A stretch of 64,000 nucleotides of DNA from Streptomyces sp. SN-593 (GCF_016756395.1 NZ_AP018365.1:372001-436000); one strand, 5' to 3'; shown: positions 55,532 through 64,000, counted from the stretch's first letter. Notes: generated by a model not told the origin, from the sequence alone. Numbers and translations are program-made.

Positions 55532-56406
55532 TCGACACCCACACCCACGTCATCTCGCCCGACGAGGACCGCTACCCCACCGACCCGATCGGCGGACACC
55601 GCTCCACCTGGTCACAAGACCACCCCGTCGACCTCGACGGACTCCTGCACGCCCTCGACGACGCCGGCATCGACCGCGCCGTCGTCGTCCAAGCCTCCAC
55701 CGTCTACGGACACGACAACCGCTACCTCGCCGACTCCGTCGCCGCCCACCCCGACCGCCTCACCGGCGTCTACTCCCTCGACGCCACCGCACCCGACGCC
55801 GTCGACCGCATCAACCACTGGCAATCCCGCGGCCTCAACGGCTTCCGCCTGTTCACCACCGGCACCACCATGCCCGGACAAGCCGACTGGCTCGGCCACC
55901 CCGACAGCTACCCCGCCTGGGAACACGCCGAAAAACACGACATCCCCATCTGCCTCCAGATGACCATCCACGGCATCCCCGCCCTACGCACCACCCTCGA
56001 CCACTACCCCCGCACCCGCGTCCTCCTCGACCACTGCGCCCGCCCCGACCTCACCGACGGACCCCCCTACCACACCTCCCAAGCCCTCCTCGACCTCGCC
56101 CAATACCCCGGCGTCCACCTCAAACTCACCCACCGCGCCCTCGACGCCGCCACCCAAGGCGCCTCCACCATCCCCGACTTCCTCACCACCCTCCACACCA
56201 CCTACGGACCCTCCCGCATCATGTGGGGATCCAACTACCCCGCCGCCCAAGGCCCCCTCACCGACCTCCTCACCCAAGCCCGCACCCACCTCACCACCCT
56301 CCCCGAAACCGCCACCACCGCCATCCTCGGCGGCACCGCCAACACCTTCTACTTCCACACCCCAGCAACCCCCGCAACCGCCACCCCCGGGGCCCACCAT
56401 GCCTGA
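55522..56406 (+). CDS. Amidohydrolase-family protein (PF04909-like, decarboxylase/lactonase type)
   Basis: 294 aa TIM barrel. DTHTHV supplies H7 and H9, further metal or active-site candidates are LQMTIHG and LLDHCARPDL, and the closing MWGSNYP matches the family's GsD/NyP. Members decarboxylate aromatic acids (ACMSD, gamma-resorcylate) or hydrolyse lactones such as 2-pyrone-4,6-dicarboxylate. With the next gene it shows codon use unlike the rest of the window (Leu CTC over CTG, Lys AAA, Glu GAA, Gln CAA). ATG 55522; ends 8 bases inside the next gene. Confidence 0.85.
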   Translation: MLVIDTHTHVISPDEDRYPTDPIGGHRSTWSQDHPVDLDGLLHALDDAGIDRAVVVQASTVYGHDNRYLADSVAAHPDRLTGVYSLDATAPDAVDRINHWQSRGLNGFRLFTTGTTMPGQADWLGHPDSYPAWEHAEKHDIPICLQMTIHGIPALRTTLDHYPRTRVLLDHCARPDLTDGPPYHTSQALLDLAQYPGVHLKLTHRALDAATQGASTIPDFLTTLHTTYGPSRIMWGSNYPAAQGPLTDLLTQARTHLTTLPETATTAILGGTANTFYFHTPATPATATPGAHHA

Positions 56407-57304
56407 CACCCACCTGCGCACCGCCCTGGACACCCACCCCATCGGCACCCTCCTGCGCACCGGCACCCTCACCCACCCCGACGTCACCCTCGACTTCGCC
56501 GACGTCACCCCCATCCACCACGCCTTCGCCCCCATGGTCCGCACCCAGACCTACGACCTCAGCGAACTCGCCGTCGTCACCGCCCTCCAAGCCATCGCCC
56601 ACGGCCACCCCCTCACCCTCCTACCCGTCGTGGTCGCCGCACGCTTCCAACGCAAATGCCTCATCACCCACCGCGACCACCCCCTCACCCACCCCACCCA
56701 ACTCCGCGGCCTCCGCATCGGCGTCCGCTCCTACACCCAGACCACCGGCATGTGGATCCGCAGCCACCTCACCGAGGACTACGGCATCACCGCCGAAGAA
56801 TCCCACTGGATCACCCAGGACGAAGCCCACGTCCCCGAACACCACGACCCCCCCTACGTCCACCGCACCCTCACCGGCAGCCTCACCGACGCCCTCCGCA
56901 ACGGCACCATCGACGCCGCCGTCCTCGGCAACGACCTCCCCGAAGGCGACGAATTCCGCCCCGTCTTCGACCACCCCACCGAACGCGACCACACCTGGTA
57001 CACCACCCACGGCTACGCCCCCGTCAACCACCTCGTCGCCGTCGCCAACACCACCCTCCACCACCACCCCGACGCCGTCCGCGCCGCCTACACCCTCCTC
57101 ACCCGCGCCGAACACGACACCACCACCCACCAACCCCCCCACACCCCCCACCTCACCCGCTCCGGCATCGACCACCTCACCACCCCCCTCAACGAGATCG
57201 CCGACGCCTGCCACGCCCAGGGCCTCCTCCCCCGCCGCCTCACCGCCGACGAACTCCTCACCCCCGCCCACCAACTCCTCGACACCACCCCCGCCACAAG
57301 CTGA
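56399..57304 (+). CDS. 4,5-dihydroxyphthalate-decarboxylase-like / substrate-binding-fold protein
   Basis: 301 aa, periplasmic-binding-protein fold without signal peptide or lipobox. YDLSELAVVTALQAIAHGHP, LLPVVVAARFQRKCLITHRD and LRGLRIGVRSYTQTTGMWIR match my recollection of the 4,5-dihydroxyphthalate decarboxylase (Pht5) family, which removes one carboxyl group to give protocatechuate. No signal sequence favours an enzyme over a transporter component. Codon use is foreign-looking like the preceding gene. ATG at 56399, overlapping the amidohydrolase gene. Confidence 0.72.
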   Translation: MPDTHLRTALDTHPIGTLLRTGTLTHPDVTLDFADVTPIHHAFAPMVRTQTYDLSELAVVTALQAIAHGHPLTLLPVVVAARFQRKCLITHRDHPLTHPTQLRGLRIGVRSYTQTTGMWIRSHLTEDYGITAEESHWITQDEAHVPEHHDPPYVHRTLTGSLTDALRNGTIDAAVLGNDLPEGDEFRPVFDHPTERDHTWYTTHGYAPVNHLVAVANTTLHHHPDAVRAAYTLLTRAEHDTTTHQPPHTPHLTRSGIDHLTTPLNEIADACHAQGLLPRRLTADELLTPAHQLLDTTPATS

Positions 57305-57407
57305 ACCACAGCGGGGTCGACTCCCCGAGCCACCACCCCGAGGCCCCGCCCCGTCCGGTCCGGGCACATGCCTCTGTCACATGCACAGCACGTCCGAGAG
57401 GATTGAA

Positions 57408-58334
57408 ATGCACACGTCCGAGAAGATCGTCACCATCTACGAGGCGCCGGAGCGCGTCAAGGACCAGTACGCCGAGGTGGACGGCTACCGCACCCACTAC
57501 CTGGAGGCCGGCGACCCCGCCGCGCCGCCGCTGCTGCTGGTGCACGGCGGGTCGGTCAAGATCGGCATGGGCGTGGACCGGTGGTACCCGACGATCCTGC
57601 CGCTGTCGGAGACCTTCCACGTGTACGCCATCGACCAGCTCGGCCACGGCGACACGGACGCGCCGCGCGACCCGCGCGACCTGGGCATGGTCACCGCACG
57701 GGCCGAACACGTCATCAAGTTCATCGAGCAGCTCGGGCTGGGCCCGGTGAACCTGGTCGGCCAGTCGCAGGGCGGCTGGATCATCACCTACATCACGCTG
57801 AAGCGGCCGGAGCTGGTGGCGAACCTGGTCATCATCGACTCCGCGAGCCTGTCGGGTTCGGCGGTCGGCGGGAAGCTGCCGTTCTTCAAGGACGCGTTCC
57901 GCCCGGGCACCATGATCCCCAAGGCCGACCTCACGTCGCGCCAGGGCATCCACGACCACGTCAGCAAGTTCACCCACACCCCCGACGTCGTCACCGACGA
58001 CCTGCTCGACCGTCTCGTCGCGCTGTCGGGGAAGTGGTTCCAGCGCTACCGCGACCACGACCTGGAGTTCTGGCAGGACGCCGGCTGGGACCGGCACCAG
58101 GCGATGTACTCCATCGACGGCACCTACATCAGCGAGCTGGTCCACGAACTCACGATCCCGCCGCTGCTGCTGTGCGCGAAGCAGTCGAACAAGGGGATCG
58201 ACGCGAGCGTCGAGCTCTACAAGAAGATCCCCGGGGCCCAGATGCACATCATCGACAAGGCCAACCACTTCCTGTGGCTGGACCAGCCCGGCGAGGTCAA
58301 CAGCCTCATCACCTGGTACCTCAGTGAGCACTAG
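57408..58334 (+). CDS. Alpha/beta hydrolase (meta-cleavage-product hydrolase-like)
   Basis: 308 aa. LLLVHGGSVKIGMGVDRWYP forms the oxyanion region, the nucleophile S120 is in GQSQGG, and H287 is in KANHFLW; the acid is probably in the DASVELYK region or just before. The composition is that of C-C bond hydrolases such as BphD or MhpC, which act after aromatic ring cleavage, but esterase activity is equally possible. The ATG at 57408 is chosen for GAGAGG six bases upstream; an in-frame ATG at 57381 is an alternative. Codon use returns to the local norm here. Confidence 0.82.
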   Translation: MHTSEKIVTIYEAPERVKDQYAEVDGYRTHYLEAGDPAAPPLLLVHGGSVKIGMGVDRWYPTILPLSETFHVYAIDQLGHGDTDAPRDPRDLGMVTARAEHVIKFIEQLGLGPVNLVGQSQGGWIITYITLKRPELVANLVIIDSASLSGSAVGGKLPFFKDAFRPGTMIPKADLTSRQGIHDHVSKFTHTPDVVTDDLLDRLVALSGKWFQRYRDHDLEFWQDAGWDRHQAMYSIDGTYISELVHELTIPPLLLCAKQSNKGIDASVELYKKIPGAQMHIIDKANHFLWLDQPGEVNSLITWYLSEH

Positions 58335-58382
58335 ACAGCCCGCTCGCAACCGCCGACCCCCTCGACGCAGAGGAGACATCTC

Positions 58383-59228
58383 ATGAGCGAATCCGGGCGA
58401 ACTCCGCTGCTCCAGGCGAAGAACCTCCGGCTGGGACACCGCACCGGGCGTACCCGCGAATTCGTCGTCGCCATCGATTCCATCGACCTGACGATCGACA
58501 CCGGGGAGTTCATCTCCGTCGTGGGCCCGAGCGGCTGCGGAAAGACCACCTTCCTGGAGGCCGTGGCCGGGCTGGTGCCGGTCGCCTCCGGGGACCTGCT
58601 CGTCAACGGGACGCCGATCAAGGGTCCGGCCCGCAACCGGGCGATCGTCTTCCAGAGCGCGTCCCTCTTCCCCTGGCGGACGGTCGAGCAGAACGTCTGG
58701 TTCGGGCTGGAGGTCCAGGGACGCCTCGACGAGGCGGCCCGGCAGCGCACCCGGCAACTGCTGCACACCGTGGGGCTGGAGAAGTACATGAAGGCCCGGC
58801 CGGACGAGCTGTCCGGCGGCATGCGGCAGCGGGTCAACCTGGCCCGCGCGCTGGCGGTCTCCCCCGACGTGCTGCTGTTCGACGAGCCGTTCGGCGCACT
58901 CGACGCGATGACCCGGGAGTCGCTCCAGGACGAGCTGCTGCGCATCTGGCAGGCCGATCCCGACGGGCCGAAGACCACCGCGGTCTTCATCACCCACGAC
59001 GTCACCGAGAGCGTCCTGCTCTCCGACCGGGTGATCGTGCTCTCGCGCAACCCGGGGCGGATCGTCGCCGACGTCGCCATCAAGGCGCCGCGGCCCCGGA
59101 CCAGTGCGCAGTGGCGCCTGGACCCGAAGTTCACCGAGTACTGCTCCGAGATCCTCGACGCGCTGCATCCGGAGCAGAAAGCGGCCCGGCAGTCCGTGAC
59201 CGCCACCTCAACGGAATCCAGTGTTTAG
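58383..59228 (+). CDS. ABC importer ATP-binding protein, NitT/TauT type
   Basis: 281 aa. Walker A GPSGCGKT (48-55), Q-loop VFQSASLFPWRTVEQNVWFG, signature LSGGMRQRVNLARAL, Walker B VLLFDEPFGALD and switch His in FITHDV; the hallmarks of SsuB/TauB/NrtD. Drives uptake of a small organic anion with the permease and binding protein that follow. ATG at 58383 with GAGGAG upstream; 12 bases to the permease gene. Confidence 0.92.
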   Translation: MSESGRTPLLQAKNLRLGHRTGRTREFVVAIDSIDLTIDTGEFISVVGPSGCGKTTFLEAVAGLVPVASGDLLVNGTPIKGPARNRAIVFQSASLFPWRTVEQNVWFGLEVQGRLDEAARQRTRQLLHTVGLEKYMKARPDELSGGMRQRVNLARALAVSPDVLLFDEPFGALDAMTRESLQDELLRIWQADPDGPKTTAVFITHDVTESVLLSDRVIVLSRNPGRIVADVAIKAPRPRTSAQWRLDPKFTEYCSEILDALHPEQKAARQSVTATSTESSV

Positions 59229-59240
59229 GAGCCGATCCGA

Positions 59241-60107
59241 ATGAACGACACGGTGACGAAGACGTCCGCCGACCGGGCGGCCCCGGACGTGGACGCCGCG
59301 AAGCGGCAGAAGCCGGCGCGCGCGCCCCGCATGACGTGGTCGGACCGGCTGCGCAACCTGCAGAGCCCGCTGTACAACCTGCTGGGCATCGTGATCCTCC
59401 TCGCCGCCTGGCAGATCTGCTCGGCGACCCACCTGGTGGACCCCACGTTCGCCAGCTCGCCGTGGAAGATCCTCGTGGCCGGCAAGCACCTCTACTCCCA
59501 GGGCGACATCTACACCGCGCTCGGCCAGACCGGGAAGGAGTTCGGGATCGGCGAGCTGATATCGATCGTCGCCGGCACGATCATCGGGCTCGTCATCGGC
59601 GCCAGCCGGGTGCTCTACGACATGACGCGCGGCCTCATCGACATCCTCTACTCCGTCCCGCACGTGCTGTTCCTGCCGGTGATCATCTTCTGGTTCGGGA
59701 TCGGCAGCACCTCCCGGGTGATCATCGTCATCTGGTCGGGCATCCTGCCGCTGGTCATCAACACCGTCGCCGGCAGCCGGGCCCTGAACGCCGACTACCG
59801 CCGGGTCTCCACCGCCTTCTGCACCCCGAAGCTGAAGCGCTTCTACAAGGTCGCGCTGCCGGCGAGCCTGCCGTTCATCCTCAGCGGCATCCGGCTGTCG
59901 GTCGGCCGCGGGCTGATCGGCATCATCGTCGCCGAGTTCTTCATGGGCAGCGGCGGCATCGGCTTCATGGTCCAGTTCCACATGTCGCAGCTCGACACCA
60001 GCGGCGCGATGGCCGTCATCGTCACGCTCTGCGTGGCGGCCCTGCTGCTGAACTCGTTCGTCGCCTGGTGCGAGAAGCGGTTCGCCAACTGGTCCATCAA
60101 CGACTGA
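59241..60107 (+). CDS. ABC importer permease, NitT/TauT type
   Basis: 288 aa, six hydrophobic helices after a charged 40-residue N-terminus. The cytoplasmic EAA-like loop is STAFCTPKLKRFYKVALPAS, contacting the ATPase. IVAEFFMGSGGIGFMVQFHM is a family signature (typically ..aE...a..GLG..i). ATG at 59241 after AGGAG. Second gene of the importer operon. Confidence 0.9.
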   Translation: MNDTVTKTSADRAAPDVDAAKRQKPARAPRMTWSDRLRNLQSPLYNLLGIVILLAAWQICSATHLVDPTFASSPWKILVAGKHLYSQGDIYTALGQTGKEFGIGELISIVAGTIIGLVIGASRVLYDMTRGLIDILYSVPHVLFLPVIIFWFGIGSTSRVIIVIWSGILPLVINTVAGSRALNADYRRVSTAFCTPKLKRFYKVALPASLPFILSGIRLSVGRGLIGIIVAEFFMGSGGIGFMVQFHMSQLDTSGAMAVIVTLCVAALLLNSFVAWCEKRFANWSIND

Positions 60108-60181
60108 CCGGCAGCTCCGCTCCTCCCCTCCTGCTCTCTCCACCCCTCCTCATACACAGCGCTCATTGACGAAAGGCTTCC

Positions 60182-61198
60182 ATGATGTCTGCCGCCAGAC
60201 CCACCACCAGAGGCACCCGCCGCCCCCGCCTGATGGCCGCCGGAGCGGTCGCCGCCGCGGTCACCTTCACCGTCGCCGGGTGTTCCAGCTCCTCGGGCGG
60301 ATCGTCCTCGGGCGCGTCCGCGTCCCACAGCATCAACATCGTCTTCGGGTCGAACTCGGCCAGCTACACCGACCTGTTCGTCGGGATCGACCAGGGGATC
60401 TTCAAGAAGCACGGCCTCAACGTCAAGCTGACCACCCTGTCGGGCGGCGCCACCGCCTCGACCTCCGCGCTGGCCGGCGGCCACGCCGACATGGCCTACG
60501 CCCAGGGGTCGAACATCGCCTCGGCGATCCTCGAAGGCGGCAAGTTCACCGTCATCGGGATGACCCAGTCCCACTACAACCTCCAGCTCTGGACGAACCC
60601 GTCCGTCACCTCCGCCCAGGGCCTGAAGGGCAAGAAGGTCTCCTCCGGCCAGCCGGGGACGGAGAGCGACGAGGGCTGGACCGCCTACCTCGAGGCGAAC
60701 GGGATGCAGCGGTCCGACGTGACGACCGTGTACACCGGCGGCGCCAACACCGGCCAGTTCACCGCGCTGGAGACCGGCGGTGTACAGGGCACGCTGAGCA
60801 CGCCCCCCGACGACCTGGTGCTGCGCACCCACGGCATGCGGCTGCTGGGCGACCTGACCGACCTGCCCAACGCGACCGACTCCGTCGTGGTGTCGGACAA
60901 GTGGCTGAGCGCCAATCCGACCATCGCCAAGAGCTTCATCGAGGCCGACAAGGAAGCCCTCGAGTACGCCCGGTCGCACAAGACCGAGGCCGTCAAGAGC
61001 ATCGAGAAGCACACCCGCAGCGCCAACACCGCCGACGCGACCGAGGCGTACGAGTTCTACCTCAAGGTGCTCAACCCGACCCCGGTGCTGGACGCGGCGG
61101 ACATCGCCACGCTGAAGACCGCCTTCGCGACCGCCGCCAAGAGCAAGGGCAAGACGGCCCCCGCGGACATCACCCCGTACTACAAGGTCATCTCCTGA
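60182..61198 (+). CDS. ABC importer substrate-binding lipoprotein, NitT/TauT (SsuA/THI5) type
   Basis: 338 aa. Lipoprotein signal with lipobox VAGC (C34). INIVFGSNSASYTDLFVGID and GIFKKHGLNVKLTTLSGGAT begin the PBP2 fold, and GGHADMAYAQGSNIASAI is the usual hinge region of the SsuA/NMT1 family. It is exposed outside the membrane and selects the substrate; the rest of the operon suggests an aromatic or other organic acid. Two adjacent ATGs (60182, 60185) after GAAAGG. Confidence 0.9.
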   Translation: MMSAARPTTRGTRRPRLMAAGAVAAAVTFTVAGCSSSSGGSSSGASASHSINIVFGSNSASYTDLFVGIDQGIFKKHGLNVKLTTLSGGATASTSALAGGHADMAYAQGSNIASAILEGGKFTVIGMTQSHYNLQLWTNPSVTSAQGLKGKKVSSGQPGTESDEGWTAYLEANGMQRSDVTTVYTGGANTGQFTALETGGVQGTLSTPPDDLVLRTHGMRLLGDLTDLPNATDSVVVSDKWLSANPTIAKSFIEADKEALEYARSHKTEAVKSIEKHTRSANTADATEAYEFYLKVLNPTPVLDAADIATLKTAFATAAKSKGKTAPADITPYYKVIS

Positions 61199-61267
61199 CC
61201 GTACGGCGACGGGTCTGAGCCACCGAGCGCCGGACGCGTGGAACTGCGAGAGAACGGATCGATAGCT

Positions 61268-62350
61268 GTGGAAAGTTCAGCCGCCCTTTACGCGCTGCCC
61301 CCGCTGCGCACGTTCGTGACCGGGGTGCTGACGTCGAACGGTGTCGCGCCGAAGGACGCGGACGTCGTGGCCGAGCGGATGCTGGAGGCGGACGCCCGGG
61401 GCGTCCCCTCCCACGGGATCACCCGGCTGGCACCGTACGTGGAACGGGTGCGGGCCGGCGGGTACAACCTCGACGCGAAGCCGCGGGCCGTCCGGGAGTC
61501 GCCGGTGAGCGCGCTCGTGGACGGCGACAACGGCTTCGGCCAGGTCGTGATGACCTACGCGGCCGATCTCGCCGCGGAGAAGGCCGCCGCCTCCGGCCTG
61601 GCCTGGGTGGGGGTGCGCAACTCCAACCACGCCGGCGCGGGCGGTGTCTACGCCGCCCGCGCCCTGGAGCACGACCTGATCGGCCTGTACGGCGCGATCG
61701 GCAACGCCAACCACATGGCGCCGTGGGGCGGGGTGGCACCGCTGCTGAGCACCAACCCGCTGGCCGTGGCGATCCCGGCGGGCGAGCAGCCGCCGGTGGT
61801 GCTGGACATGGCGACCACGGTGGTCTCCTTCGGCCGGCTGAAGCTCGCCTCCCAACGCGGCGAGCAGATCCCGGACAACTGGGTGATGGACACCGCCACC
61901 GGTGAGCCGGTCACCGACCCGGCTCAGGCGATGCACGGACTGCTGCTGCCGATCGGCGGCTACAAGGGCTACGGCCTGAACCTGGTCATCGGCATGCTGG
62001 CGGGCACCCTCAACGGGGCGGCCTTCGGCAGCGAGACGATCGACTTCAACCACGACCACGCCTCGCCGACCAACACCGGGAACATGATCCTGATGGTCCG
62101 GCCCGACCTGTTCCGTCCGCTGGAGGAGTTCAAGGCCAGCGCCGACGCCCGGATCAGGGAACTGCGCGAGTCCCGCCCGGTGGACCCGGCGCGCCCGGTG
62201 CGCACGCCGGGCGACGCGTGGGAGTCCCGGCAGCGCCGCAGCAGGGAGCGGGGCGTGCCGATCGAGCCGGGCACCGTGGCGAAGCTGACCGCCCTCGGCG
62301 CGGCCCACGGCATCGCGCTGCCGGCGCCGGCCGGGGAGGACGACCGATGA
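61268..62350 (+). CDS. Malate/L-lactate dehydrogenase-family oxidoreductase
   Basis: 360 aa from the GTG at 61268 (GAGAGAACGG upstream; the frame is open from a GTG at 61238 without such a site). ADARGVPSHGITRLAPYVER carries the conserved Ser-His-Gly of the YlbC/ComC/MdH type II family. VGVRNSNHAGAGGVYAARAL has the catalytic His, and MVRPDLFRPLEEFKASAD is the C-terminal signature. It is a NAD(P)-dependent 2-hydroxy acid dehydrogenase, unrelated to classical LDH/MDH, probably acting on a 2-oxo or 2-hydroxy dicarboxylate of the pathway. Confidence 0.88.
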   Translation: MESSAALYALPPLRTFVTGVLTSNGVAPKDADVVAERMLEADARGVPSHGITRLAPYVERVRAGGYNLDAKPRAVRESPVSALVDGDNGFGQVVMTYAADLAAEKAAASGLAWVGVRNSNHAGAGGVYAARALEHDLIGLYGAIGNANHMAPWGGVAPLLSTNPLAVAIPAGEQPPVVLDMATTVVSFGRLKLASQRGEQIPDNWVMDTATGEPVTDPAQAMHGLLLPIGGYKGYGLNLVIGMLAGTLNGAAFGSETIDFNHDHASPTNTGNMILMVRPDLFRPLEEFKASADARIRELRESRPVDPARPVRTPGDAWESRQRRSRERGVPIEPGTVAKLTALGAAHGIALPAPAGEDDR

Positions 62351-62357
62351 GAACGAC

Positions 62358-62849
62358 GTGCGGACCTACGAAGCGGACGATGCGATGACGGTGAACGATC
62401 GACTGGTGATGCGGCGTGCCGAGCGGACCGAGGTGACCCGCGGCGGCGCCGTCCACAGCCTGCCGTACCTCGGCGAGTGGAACTCGGAGACGGCCGTGGT
62501 CACCACCGGCCAGACCGTCTTCCAGCCCGGCGGTGAGCTGCAACTGCACAGCCACAACGTGGACGAGTCGGTCCTCGTCCTGGAAGGCGAGGCGCAGGTC
62601 CAGATCGGCGAGGAGTACACCGATCTCGTGGCCGGCGACGCGACCTGGGTGAAGGCGGGCACGCCGCACCGCTTCCTGAACCGGGGTACCGGTGTCATGC
62701 GGATCTACTGGGTCTACGCCGGGCGCACGGTGACGCGCACCCTCGCCGCGACCGGGGAGACCGTCTCGCACCTGGACGAGATGGTGCGGGGCGGGCTGGT
62801 CCCCGAACTGCCGGCCGACCGGAGCGGCGGTGCGCGCGATGACGGCTAG
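62358..62849 (+). CDS. Cupin-domain protein
   Basis: 163 aa. Cupin motif 1 is GGELQLHSHNVDESVLVLEG, and motif 2 is AGDATWVKAGTPHRFLN (His). The metal ligands H, H, E and H are present, so a metal site is likely. It may be a dioxygenase, isomerase or decarboxylase in the pathway. Start uncertain: GTG at 62358 or ATG at 62385; both precede the conserved region. It overlaps the next gene by 20 bases. Confidence 0.83.
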   Translation: MRTYEADDAMTVNDRLVMRRAERTEVTRGGAVHSLPYLGEWNSETAVVTTGQTVFQPGGELQLHSHNVDESVLVLEGEAQVQIGEEYTDLVAGDATWVKAGTPHRFLNRGTGVMRIYWVYAGRTVTRTLAATGETVSHLDEMVRGGLVPELPADRSGGARDDG

Positions 62850-63414
62850 CCGGACGTACCGGGCCCCGCGGCCGGCGGAGCTGGACGAGGAGCAGCGCGG
62901 TGTCCGCGCGACCGTGCTGGAGGGCTCCCGGGCCCCGCAGCGCGCGCTGCTCCGCCTGGAGGACGACGAGGAGCGGCTGCTCGGCCCCTTCGGCCTGGCG
63001 CTGCTCTCTCCCGGGATCGGCAGCCGCTCGCTGGCGGTGGGGGCGGCGTTCCGCGCGGCGTCGGTACTCACCGCCCGCGGGCGGGAGATCGCGATCCTGA
63101 CCGTCGCGGCGGTCACCGGGTGCTCCTACGAGCGCTACGCGCACGCGGCGGTCGGCCGGTCTGCCGGGTTGACCGAGGAGGAGGTCGCCGCGCTCCTGGA
63201 CGGCCGCTTCCCCGGCCGCGACGCGGTGGAGCGGGCGGTCCACGGCATCGCCCTGGCGTACCTGGCCGCCTCCTCCGGCGAGGGCCCGGCCCTGCCGGAG
63301 GAGGCGGTGGCGGTCCTCGACGACCGCGCCCTGTACGAACTGGTCATGCTTCTCGGCCACTACCGGAGCCTCGCCCTGGCGATGGACGTGTTCGGCGTCG
63401 GGGCGCCGCGGTGA
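62830..63414 (+). CDS. Carboxymuconolactone-decarboxylase (AhpD-fold) family protein
   Basis: 194 aa. The AhpD-like core contains RGREIAILTVAAVTGCSYER followed by YAHAAVG and ELVMLLGHYRSLALAMDVFG. A single Cys is present instead of the CxxC of peroxidase members, so it is closer to the decarboxylase group of the protocatechuate pathway; activity is not proven. GTG at 62830 has GGAG at correct spacing; ATG at 62839 is the alternative. Confidence 0.85.
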   Translation: MRAMTASRTYRAPRPAELDEEQRGVRATVLEGSRAPQRALLRLEDDEERLLGPFGLALLSPGIGSRSLAVGAAFRAASVLTARGREIAILTVAAVTGCSYERYAHAAVGRSAGLTEEEVAALLDGRFPGRDAVERAVHGIALAYLAASSGEGPALPEEAVAVLDDRALYELVMLLGHYRSLALAMDVFGVGAPR

Positions 63415-63469
63415 CGTCCACCGGGTCGCGGGCGACGCAGAACAGACAGCACTCACACGGAAGGCAGTC

Positions 63470-64000
63470 ATGACCGCCATCGCGGAACCGGTCCTCGGCA
63501 GGCACGGAAGCTTCGTCTCGGGTGCGGAGGTGGGCGGCGGCGCCGGGCGGTACCGCGCCGTCGTCAACCCCGCGGACGGCTCCGTGGTGGGCGAGGTGGC
63601 CGACGGCACGCCCGAGACCGTCGACGAGGCCGTACGCGCCGCCACCGACCAGGCCCGGGTGTGGCGCTCGACGCCGCCGGCCCGGCGCAGCCGCATCCTG
63701 CTCGACATCGCCGCGGCGATCAGGGCCGACGCGGAGTCGATCGCGCGCGCCGAGACGCTGGACAACGGCAAGCCGCTCGCCCAGGCCGCCTCGGACGTCG
63801 AGTCCGCGGCGAGGTACTTCGAGTTCTTCGGCGGGTACGCCGACAAGTTCAACGGCGACGCGATCCCGCTGAGCCAGGCGTACGTCTCCTACACCGTGCA
63901 CGAGCCGTTCGGCGTGGTCGGCCACATCCTGCCGTGGAACGCGCCGCTCCAGCAGGCGGCCCGGGGCATCGCCCCGTGCCTGGCGGCGGGCAACGCGGTG
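63470..64000 (+). CDS. Aldehyde dehydrogenase, N-terminal part (cut by window edge)
   Basis: 177 residues visible. NPADGSVVGEVADGTPETVD, VWRSTPPARRSRILLDIAAA, ETLDNGKPLAQAASDVESAA and EPFGVVGHILPWNAPLQQAA (conserved PWN) are diagnostic of NAD(P)-dependent aldehyde dehydrogenases. The catalytic Cys lies beyond the edge. The ATG at 63470 is preceded by GGAAGGC. Last gene in the window; probably continues the catabolic operon. Confidence 0.93.
   Translation, partial: MTAIAEPVLGRHGSFVSGAEVGGGAGRYRAVVNPADGSVVGEVADGTPETVDEAVRAATDQARVWRSTPPARRSRILLDIAAAIRADAESIARAETLDNGKPLAQAASDVESAARYFEFFGGYADKFNGDAIPLSQAYVSYTVHEPFGVVGHILPWNAPLQQAARGIAPCLAAGNAV

Noticed and set aside
55356-58334. A 992-codon open frame covering several catabolic genes
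   Set aside because: Only the last 308 codons (57408-58334) read as a protein. The upstream part is Pro/Arg/His/Thr-rich out-of-phase reading of the two C-rich genes.
57258-59168. A 636-codon minus-strand frame
   Set aside because: It lies opposite the alpha/beta hydrolase and ABC genes, has no recognisable domain and is explained by GC bias.

Overview
The window is very GC-rich, with GTG/TTG starts, Shine-Dalgarno sites, SpoIIE-type phosphatases, STAS, ROK and GntR regulators, LLM flavoenzymes and a rare TTA leucine codon. All of this fits a chromosome arm of a streptomycete (Streptomyces, Kitasatospora or a close relative). No rRNA, tRNA, CRISPR array or phage structural gene was seen.

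Layout. 1-2240: a partial SDR, a winged-helix regulator divergent from a STAS protein, and a small membrane protein. 2329-8264: a Rieske/DUF2231 protein, then a seven-gene cation/proton antiporter operon in the order E-F-G-MbhD-B-C-D. 8307-21859: a stress and redox block (diiron oxidase plus CDGSH protein, methyltransferase, F420-type LLM enzyme, HAD phosphatase, FMN reductase, isochorismatase-like hydrolase, YbdK-type ligase, enolase-superfamily enzyme, TPP-dependent oxidase) ending in two SpoIIE phosphatases. 22117-24735: a three-gene set resembling the accessory gvpY/gvpZ genes of gas vesicle loci, without structural gvp genes. 24806-27827: a secreted lamin-tail protein and a nucleoside-diphosphate-kinase-like protein.

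28061-45710 is the most unusual part: two divergent operons that look like one uncharacterised biosynthetic locus. The minus-strand operon (37644 to 28061) has ten genes: two related Zn-phospholipase-C-like proteins, a cysteine-synthase-like PLP enzyme, a nucleotidyltransferase, a methyltransferase-like protein, a second PLP enzyme of the gamma-synthase type, a ferritin-like diiron protein, a GNAT-like protein, a stand-alone PEP-utilising barrel and a ComB-type phosphatase. The plus-strand operon (38995 to 45710) has an ABC exporter with two permeases, a TldD/TldE protease pair, a nucleotidyltransferase with a possible PqqD-like C-terminus, and two nearly identical 18-residue acidic peptides, each behind a strong ribosome-binding site. 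I read this as a candidate ribosomal-peptide (or peptide-scaffolded) pathway. A transposase remnant lies between the operons and a MITE sits at one edge.

45940-48642 holds a PAS-SpoIIE phosphatase and a ROK regulator. 48692-64000 looks like a catabolic island: three secreted esterases (one missing its nucleophile serine), two of which have a shared promoter/operator sequence, a GntR/FCD regulator, then an amidohydrolase, a dihydroxyphthalate-decarboxylase-like protein, an alpha/beta hydrolase, a NitT/TauT-type ABC importer, a malate/lactate-type dehydrogenase, a cupin, a carboxymuconolactone-decarboxylase-family protein and a partial aldehyde dehydrogenase. The first two of these catabolic genes have codon use clearly unlike their neighbours. 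All family calls are from reading the sequence; no database search was run.
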